A stretch of DNA of 64,000 bases from Channallabes apus (Eukaryota > Chordata > Actinopteri > Siluriformes > Clariidae), in assembly GCA_030522415.1 (NCBI GenBank), contig CM060104.1, forward strand, positions 16,756,229-16,820,228, given 5' to 3'. Below, piece after piece: positions 57,161-64,000 of this stretch. Numbering within the stretch: the first letter of the stretch is position 1; each line of letters begins with the position of its first letter. The position numbers were made by a program, and so were the translations under genes. The notes under the pieces are model-generated. The model saw nothing but the letters and a program-made list of their open reading frames with translations, did not search any database and was not told where the DNA came from.

Positions 57161-60100
57161 GTGTGTTTGTTGCAGATGTAGTTCTGTCCTGCTCCTTCAT
57201 TGAGGAGGGAGGAGGAATGACTGGAGCTCACTTCATTCGCTCCCCTGCCACTGTCGTACTAAGAGACCTTCCTATGAACTCTGACCTCTCCCCAGAAACC
57301 ATCACCCCCTACATGCCTCCTACCATCCCTAACGCAGATGACCTTATTTTTGAGGCCATTTGTAAGTTATAATACTATTGCCCATAAACGTTTGATAAAA
57401 AGTAATCTGCTTTTGTAACTGAAATCTGTTTTTGTCCTATCTCTGTCCATCTCTTGTCTCTTTGTCCTCTTTGTCTCTTGGCTCAGCTTCATCTGTGGAG
57501 ATTCCTGAAGCAGAATCTCTTCTCCATGCTGACTGTAATGAACAGGAAGTGACTTGTGAATTGAGTCATTATATTCCTCGTGGCACAAACCCGGATTCTG
57601 TACCCGCTCATTTCATTGCCTCGGTTCAACTTGAAGGAGGAGGAGTCGGCTTTACGCTGGTGCTACAGACAATAGCCAATGAGAACGCAGAATCAAATAC
57701 TGCATCATTAATACAGAGCAAACTTCAGCTTCCTCTCAGCCAGTCAGGAACTCTGATCACAGAGGGTATTATTCTGTTTGTTTGTTTGTTTGTTTGTTTG
57801 TTTGTTTGTTTGTTTGTTTGTTTGTTTGTTTGTTTGTTGTTGGTATTATATTTAGAATTAAGCATACGCATAGGAATATATTAATTGAATCACACATCTA
57901 GGTTTTTGCCTTCCTATTCTTATTCTTGGGTAATAGTGAATTTTCTTGATGGATGAAAGCATCGGTGGTTTTAATTGCTGTACAGTACATACATTCAGCA
58001 GTCACATCATAACACCACTCCAGTTGATAACATTTACAACAGTTGAAAACATAGTAAAACTGTCAAAATGATTTATTGACAATAAGTGTTCAAGTGCATG
58101 CTGTACCTTGAATTGTTTTCCTTGCAAGTGCTATATGATGCAGTTGGTGTTAGAAATTGTAGCCTTTAAGGATAATGAGTGGCACAGTGGTAAAGTGCTC
58201 ACCATATCACCCAGAGAGCTCTAGTTCGATTCCCAGTGGGGTGCTCTCACATTAATCATGGCTCTGCAAAGGAGTGGATATTGCTGTCGTTTGAGTGTGT
58301 TATACCAATGATGCATGAGCGAGCAGTTTGAAAAGATGTGGTCAGCTGGCATTACATAAAAGTTTTCAGCCCTCCCTGACTGACTGGTAATAGTAGCCTT
58401 AAAGTGGGAGCCCCCTATTGACGGTGGGAGGATTGGATACAACTACTGTAAATTAGGGAGAAAATCAGGGAAAAGAAAAAAAATGAAATTTCAGAATATA
58501 GTTTAATTAATCTGATGAAACTTAAGGTAACATATATATTAGGTTATACACTATATATTACTGTATATAAAACATATTCTATTACAGATTACAAAATACA
58601 CATATTATAATTCTATAGTTACGTAATTGCATGATTTATAATGTTGGTATTTTGAAAGGGGATGATGCAATATGTCACAACACCGAGAGAAATAGGTGTG
58701 ACCACTAAATGCAGGCTTAAGGTAGATTTATGTGAATATATTTGCAGGTATTCATTTCGTTGCTACTTGAGTTATTTAACATAAATTGCTAAACTATGTC
58801 CAAGACTTTCAGCATGTTAAACGTTGCATAATGCTATCTTGTCAAAATTCACAGCAAAATACCATCAACCATAATATTAACACCAACTCCAGGTCAAATT
58901 AATAACTCTTAATATGAACTATATACCAGGAAACTAAAGGATCATGTTCTCCCCGTGCTTGGTCGGTTTCCTCCGGGTACTCCGGTTTCCTCCCACAGTC
59001 CAAAGATATGCAGGTTAGGCTAATTGGTGTTCCCAAATTGACCGTAGTGTGTGAATGATTGTGTGAATGTACGTATGTGTGTGTGCCCTGCGATGGATTG
59101 GCACCCTGTCCAGGGTGTACCCTGCCTTGTGCCCTAAGCCTCCTGGGATAGGCTTCAGGCCCCCGCGACCCTGAATAGAGGATAAAGCGGTACAGAAGAT
59201 GAATGAATGAATGAATAAAGGATCATGGACACCCCATGCCCATCTATGCTCACAATCTTGTGTGGCACAAATCACAAATAAAGTTTGTAAAGAGTTCAAG
59301 GTTGTTGATCCAGCCTCCAAATTCCCCACATCCCAATCCAATTAAGCACCCATGGTATGCATCAGACAAACCACGGAGCATCCACCACTAACCTTCTGGT
59401 TTTAATGTTAATCATTTTAAACAATGGCAGATTATCTCTTATTTCATCATCTCTCTTTTATTGCTTATTCTGTTTTTTTTTTTTTTTGTGTCACTTTTGC
59501 AGCTGTGTTTGTGGTGTTCTCTCGCTTGCCCTCCATTGCAGTCCCTATAGGAAAGGACATTGTATTAGATTGTGGTTATAGGCAAAGGGACATGCCCACA
59601 GAGCGAAATGTAGGTCTTGAGTGGCGGTGGCAGTACAGAGGACAAGGACGGACTATTCTGGATATGAAAGAGACTGAGGCAGGAACACTTGGTGAGTAAA
59701 GGGTTATTTATGTGTATCCAATAATGCAACTATTATTATGTGAGTCCAATAATCTAATAATTGTTTTCTGGCTGGCAGTGGAGGTTGATCGAGATGGAGC
59801 AAGTGCAAACTCAACTTTACTAGTCTTAAATGGAAATGCATCTTTGACCATGAAGACATTAAAGGTCTCAGATGAGGGCACATACATCTGCACTATTAAC
59901 TCTGGACCCTTTCAGACCCAGCAAATAGTTCAGCTGAATATCATACGTAAGTGTCTTGTAAATATGTTGACAGTGAAATGGCAAATGTCTTTGTTATTTG
60001 GATTATTTTTGTTAAAGATGGAAGTTTCAACAAGTCATTATCTATTGATCTAATGTCCTGCAATTCTGTTTCTTTTAGAACCTCCCAGAGTTTTTTTTGT

Positions 60101-63098
60101 AGAAAACAAAATAACATTTCAAGATGAAACACCAAAGAGACTAAGTTGCCACTGTGAGCGGTATTACCCCCTAGATGTAACGGTGTGTACTTACATGCAG
60201 TCAGCACACAATCTAATGATTCAGATATCAACAGTTTTGACATGACCTGTTATCACATTGAGGATAACTAGCCCTTGGTTAAAAAATAAGACTGTGTCAA
60301 GTGCTAATGGCAGAGTTATTATTTCGTGATCTACAAGGAACGCCCTTTATACCATGCTCATTCTCTGGCAATTCACATCACTGAGTGATGCAGGTGGCCC
60401 TGGCCATTCCTCACTCAGTCACAGAACCAAATAAGCAGCAAACTATTTCAATTCCTTTTGTCCCAGACCATCAGGGTAGATTCTTTTTAATTTAGTTTGG
60501 GCCATGTTTCAGTGTTTGCAATGATATGGTTTGCAAACAACCCTTAAAGGTAGTGCTAGCACTATACTTTATTAAAACAAAAAAAGTTGGTATTAATTAA
60601 CAAAATAAATATTGTAAATATGTAACTACACCCAACCGCAACACTATTAGTAAACCTGGTAGCAACTCATTTATGGCTTCTTCTATACTTTTTTTTGGGG
60701 GGGGGGGGGGGGCTACCACTACTACTCAGTCGGGATGGCGAAGACTATCCAGTGTTTCCTCCGAACCGCGTGACATCAGCCGACCGCATCTTTTTGAACT
60801 GCTTGCTCACGCACCATTAGGGGCGGAGTAACACACTCGGAGGAAAGCGCTAGCCGCTCCTTCCGCGTGCGCAAGCTCACAGACGCCCCTGATTGGCTGT
60901 AGAGCCGTGATTAATGTGGGAGCGCAAGTACCTCTCGTCCCTCCCCCCTGAGAGAGCTCGTCCAATCAGCTCTCTCTATGCCTCCAGCTGTGAGAGGAAA
61001 ACAGCATCACCCGGGATTCGATCCAGCGATCTCCGGGTGATAGGGCGAGCGCTTTACCACTGCACCACTCGGGGGCCTATACTTCTATCTTTTAATTGGA
61101 GTTGAAAGTTGAATGAACATGGACTAAATCGAGAAGAGACTAACCAACAATGTTCGTAAATATGTACAGTAAGGTTACATTTGTATGATTCATCTTCAAT
61201 ATATTACAAGGACTGACAGATGGCAGCAAATTATTTATTGGCGACAGAACATCTCCGCTGATGTCTTTTTCTCCTTTGCACTAATTTCATTAAAATTAAC
61301 TGTTGTTCAACTTCTGTTAGCTCCAACAAGAAAAAATTAATAAACTGTATGCGTAGACTAAAAACAGAGAGCATGGTTTAATACACTGAGAACACAGATT
61401 ACTTAAGTCATGTTGTTGGTTTAATATAAGGTGTGCACGAATTATAAATGTGCATATATTGACAATCTTCCTCACAATTTTATAAGGCTAATGAGTGGCG
61501 CAGTGGTAAAGTGCTCACCATATCACCCAGAGAGCTCTAGTTTGATTCCCAGTGGGATGCTCTCACATTAATCATGGCTCTGCGAAGAAGTGGATATTGC
61601 TGTCGTTTGAGTGTGTTATACCAATGATGCATGAGGGAGCAGTTTGAAAAGTTTGAAAAGTCAGCTGGCATTACATAAAAGTTTTTAGCCCTCCCTGACT
61701 GACTGGTAATAGCAGCCTTAAAGTGGGAGCCCCCTATTGACGGTGGGAGGATTGGATACAACTAAATTAGGGAGAAAATCAAGAGGAAAAAATAAAAGAA
61801 TTTGCAGAATATAGTTTAATTAGTCTGCTAAAAATTTCAACTTCAATATATTACAAGGACTGACAGATGGGAGCAAATTATTTATTGGCCACAGGACATC
61901 TTCTCTGATGTCTTCTCTTTTTTTCTCCTTTGCACTAATTTCATTAAAAATAACTATTCAACTTCTGTTAGCTCCAACAAGAAAACGAGGAAGTTTTCTT
62001 TGAATATATGCAGGTGGAGTGGTTTTCTAAACACCCTTCCGGAACAGAGAACATCTCCCAAACAAAGGAATCCTCTCTCTCCAGCCACCGGCAGCACAGT
62101 GATGGGACGTACTCCCTTTCATCCTTCCTCATTGTCCGCCCCTCGGAACACCCTCCTGGCACTGTGTTCACCTGTAGGGTTTCTCATGTTGCCCTGCAAA
62201 CTCCCGGTGACGTTAGCCTGACAGTAGTCGCACCTGAGCCAGGTCAATTCACCAGCCTGGGTGAGTTTGTATTTCATGGCCATAAACTTAAAAAAATAAA
62301 TAAATGTATTTCGGTGCACTATTCCTTGTTAAAAAAGTAAACTTAAAAAAGTAAACTTTAAATTTGAAAACTATAGTTTCAAATATATGTATGGTCCATT
62401 TATGTACCCTAAATCCCTTTTCACACTACATCCTTCATTAATTTCCAGGAGAAAGCTACATATATATGATATGAAAGATAGGCATACACAGCAAAAAAGA
62501 AAGGTGCAGTTAAGTCCATTAAGTCAGTTTAGTATTTCCGAGACGTAGATTGTGTGAGGCTTCACAGTAATAAAAATCCTTTAAGACTGGCGCCTGTGAA
62601 TTTGAACAAGAAATAAATATTAGTACCTAATACACATCTCCTTTTCAGTATCCTTCTTCTTCATGTATTAAGGTGGAGAATATAAAAAGCAATTTTCATT
62701 TAAAATGTGACACAGACAGAGCTAAGCACAATACAAAGCATGTATAAATATACTATAGTATATTCTAATTATTTTAGTGAATAACTGCATTTATGCTACA
62801 TATTGGTTATTTTTAGGACTACAGTATGTGTGATTATCTTAGTTTTAGTCTGAAAGCCTTTTTTCTCACAGGAGAATACTACTGGATGATTCTGGTAACA
62901 CTGATTTTGTCGGTACTGTTCTTATATCAAGCATTCCGGTACGTATGTACAGTATACTAATTTCTATATTGTATACAGACTACTGTGTACTGATTATAAA
63001 ATGTATTATTGTAAGATGCATATTAATTAATTGGTGATCTGCTATATATAATGCCAATATAAAATAAAAAAACGTATATGTATATTTATAGATCCTGA
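56909..63098 (+). CDS. tapbpl: Tapasin-related protein (TAPBPL/TAPBPR), complete
   Basis: ER/Golgi membrane chaperone and peptide editor for MHC class I. Nine coding exons: 56909-56954, 57161-57361, 57487-57765, 59503-59691, 59779-59946, 60079-60182, 62014-62260, 62872-62938 and 63092-63098. They total 1,308 nt, or 435 residues (human 468), with phase kept at every junction. Signal peptide MFTIFIFTSLLALAHG. The N-terminal domain (to about 175) has the family strings IPEAESLLHADC and EVTCELSHYI. The IgV domain (about 176-294) has VLDCGY, LEWRWQYRGQG and DEGTYICTI. The IgC domain (about 295-405) has LSCHCERYYPLDVTV, GTYSLSSFL and FTCRVSHVAL. One transmembrane helix follows (YYWMILVTLILSVLFLYQAF, about 414-433), then a two-residue tail (RS). 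An intron splits the IgC domain between DVT and VEW. The introns are loaded with SINEs. Confidence 0.95.
57123..57158. repeat. (TC)n tract serving as polypyrimidine tract
   Basis: Pure CT repeat running into CAG|GTGTG, the acceptor of tapbpl exon 2. Confidence 0.92.
57775..57838. repeat. (TTTG)n microsatellite
   Basis: About sixteen units, ten bases past the donor of tapbpl exon 3. It keeps the frame open after the true exon end, which is a trap for gene prediction. Confidence 0.93.
58165..58520 (+). mobile_element. tRNA-derived SINE, third family, copy 1
   Basis: Head GGCACAGTGGTAAAGTGCTC (A-box) and GTTCGATTCCC (B-box), then a body with ATTAATCATGGCTCTGC and CCCCCTATTGACGGTGGGAG. Near-identical to 61,486-61,820. 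Confidence 0.82.
58870..59430. mobile_element. Tc1-like relic interrupted by a SINE
   Basis: Left CAACCATAATATTAACACCA and right CTGGTTTTAATGTTAAT are diverged inverted tips of the same family as 52,289. Between them, ATTCCCCACATCCCAATCCA is typical of the transposase region. A plus-strand SINE sits at 58,935-59,215. Confidence 0.5.
58935..59215 (+). mobile_element. SINE, ATTC-tailed family, headless copy
   Basis: Starts in the body at CATGTTCTCCCCGTGC and ends with (GAAT)n at about 59,200-59,215. The tRNA head is missing. Confidence 0.8.
60715..61078 (-). mobile_element. tRNA-derived SINE, GC-rich copy
   Basis: On the minus strand the head reads GTGCAGTGGTAAAGCGCTCG and GGATCGAATCCC, related to the 58,165 family. 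The body (60,720-60,950) is GC-rich. A G run precedes it at 60,698-60,712. It lies in the tapbpl intron that splits the IgC domain. Confidence 0.75.
61191..61335. repeat. Intronic direct duplication, copy 1
   Basis: TTCAATATATTACAAGGACT to CTTCTGTTAGCTCCAACAAG recurs at 61,840-61,984 with few differences. Confidence 0.88.
61486..61820 (+). mobile_element. tRNA-derived SINE, third family, copy 2
   Basis: Matches 58,165-58,520 including GAGAGCTCTAGTT and the end TTCAGAATATAG-like stretch. It lies between the two copies of the duplication described at 61,191 and 61,840. Confidence 0.82.
61840..61984. repeat. Intronic direct duplication, copy 2
   Basis: Second copy, ending about 30 bases before the acceptor of the next tapbpl exon at 62,014, so the duplication reaches into the branch-point region. 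Confidence 0.88.
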
Positions 63099-63433
63099 AG
63101 AGATGAAAGGGTGGCAGGGTGGCTCAGCAGGGTGGCTCCGCACAACTCCAGGACATTAATCCGAGCTCAGGTTACTGTCTGGGCAGCTTCACTTCTGTTT
63201 GTGTGTGTGTTTAATCTACTCCCATGAAGCAACATTTTTTTTTATTTACTTTGATTTACTTTAGTTTAAAAAAACAACTAAAAGTGTCAAAAAGTCTTTT
63301 GGATATTGTGGTCAAATGTTAGTGTTAGATTTTTATGTAGCACAGTACAGGTATTAGTTGGCTGCATAAATATCTTTCAAGCAAAGGAATAACTCTGTTA
63401 AAAGAATGTATTCACAAGGGCAATAAGATAAAG

Positions 63434-63442
63434 TGTGTGTGG

Positions 63443-63472
<30 letters not shown>
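63434..63472. repeat. (GT)n microsatellite
   Basis: GT repeat with one GGG interruption, past the end of tapbpl. Confidence 0.9.
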
Positions 63473-63473
<1 letters not shown>

Positions 63474-63497
63474 CATGCGCATGCATCTACAGTGTAC

Positions 63498-63720
63498 ACC
63501 AGTGGTCTCCAACCTTTTTTGAACCATGGACCAGTTTTATGTAACATAATTTTCCACGGACCTGCCATTGCAACACACAATAACACAGAATTAATGGGAG
63601 CTTTTTTCCCCTCGACAAGACAGTCCCTTCTACAGTAATGGGAGCTAATCACACCTAAAGCGTATTCCTTATGTCCAGTCTGCTCCATAATTTAGTTTTT
63701 GTTGCTGTTACTGCAGACAC
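63498..63720. mobile_element. Possible hAT-type miniature element, left part
   Basis: Begins CAGTGGTCTCCAACCTTTTT, a tip typical of non-autonomous hAT elements, followed by ACCATGGACCAGTTTTATGT. A matching right end and an 8-bp duplication were not found in the remaining sequence. Confidence 0.4.
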
Positions 63721-64000
63721 CCTGTTTCACAAAGATAGGTTGTTCAAAATGTAAGCAGGGTTTTTAGTGCTTTTGCAGAGATCTCAGGATATTCTGCTAT
63801 GATTTTAATCCAAAATGAAGAAGAGATGAAGTTGTTGCAAATGCACTTTTAAGGACACATCTATTATACAACGTAGGCTTAGAGCAGATGAATCACGCGA
63901 TAAACCCGTAAATTAGATAAGACTCCTGGCAACAAGTTAAGTTATATATGTATATAGTATATATGCTTGGCATTTGCTTTTAAATGCAGCTTTCTTTTTG
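63721..64000. other. Intergenic DNA, nothing recognised
   Basis: No gene, RNA or clear repeat is visible in these last 280 bases. Confidence 0.4.

Noticed and set aside
57766..57884. Continuation of tapbpl exon 3 through a repeated FVCL-type peptide
   Set aside because: A canonical donor at 57,766 ends the exon; the continuation is the (TTTG)n microsatellite, and the next exon joins in phase at 59,503.

Overview
This is a piece of vertebrate nuclear DNA, almost certainly from a ray-finned fish (teleost). Genes are split by introns with GT..AG junctions. The non-coding DNA is AT-rich, full of microsatellites, and packed with teleost-type mobile elements: Tc1-like and hAT DNA transposons, several tRNA-derived SINE families, a non-LTR retrotransposon ending in (ATGG)n, and a non-autonomous LTR element. 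The repeat mix looks otophysan (catfish or carp-like), but that is a weak inference. No bacterial operons, CRISPR arrays or rRNA genes were seen.

Layout. 1-26 kb holds no gene I can recognise: Tc1-like relics, a broken LINE carrying a SINE (about 2.8-6.4 kb), scattered SINEs, microsatellites, and a few higher-complexity blocks that could be conserved non-coding elements. 26.6-33.0 kb (minus strand) is a complete holocytochrome c synthase gene (hccs), six coding exons giving 271 residues, with a 1.6-kb Tc1 transposon with an uninterrupted transposase frame in one intron. 33-40 kb is repeat DNA; at 34,070-37,758 one hAT-type element contains two further hAT insertions, and all three have perfect 8-bp target duplications.

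40.0-55.2 kb (plus strand) holds two tandem paralogues of the C1r/C1s/MASP complement protease family. The first (40,073-49,416) reads CUB-EGF-CCP-protease with an intact catalytic triad. The second (51,297-55,224) reads CUB-EGF-CCP-CCP-protease, but the catalytic His is Asn and the catalytic Ser is Gly, so it is a pseudoprotease with an otherwise intact frame. Both lack the CUB2 module found in canonical C1r, C1s and MASPs. 56.9-63.1 kb (plus strand) is a complete tapasin-related gene (tapbpl/TAPBPR), nine coding exons giving 435 residues.

How the genes relate. The C1s-like pair and tapbpl are immune genes (complement activation; MHC class I peptide editing). Their linkage recalls human 12p13, where C1R/C1S and TAPBPL lie in the same region. 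hccs is a housekeeping mitochondrial gene and is not functionally linked. The most interesting biology is the pair of truncated C1s-like paralogues, one apparently active and one dead. All exon models were built by hand from splice sites and reading phase; no alignment or database search was run.
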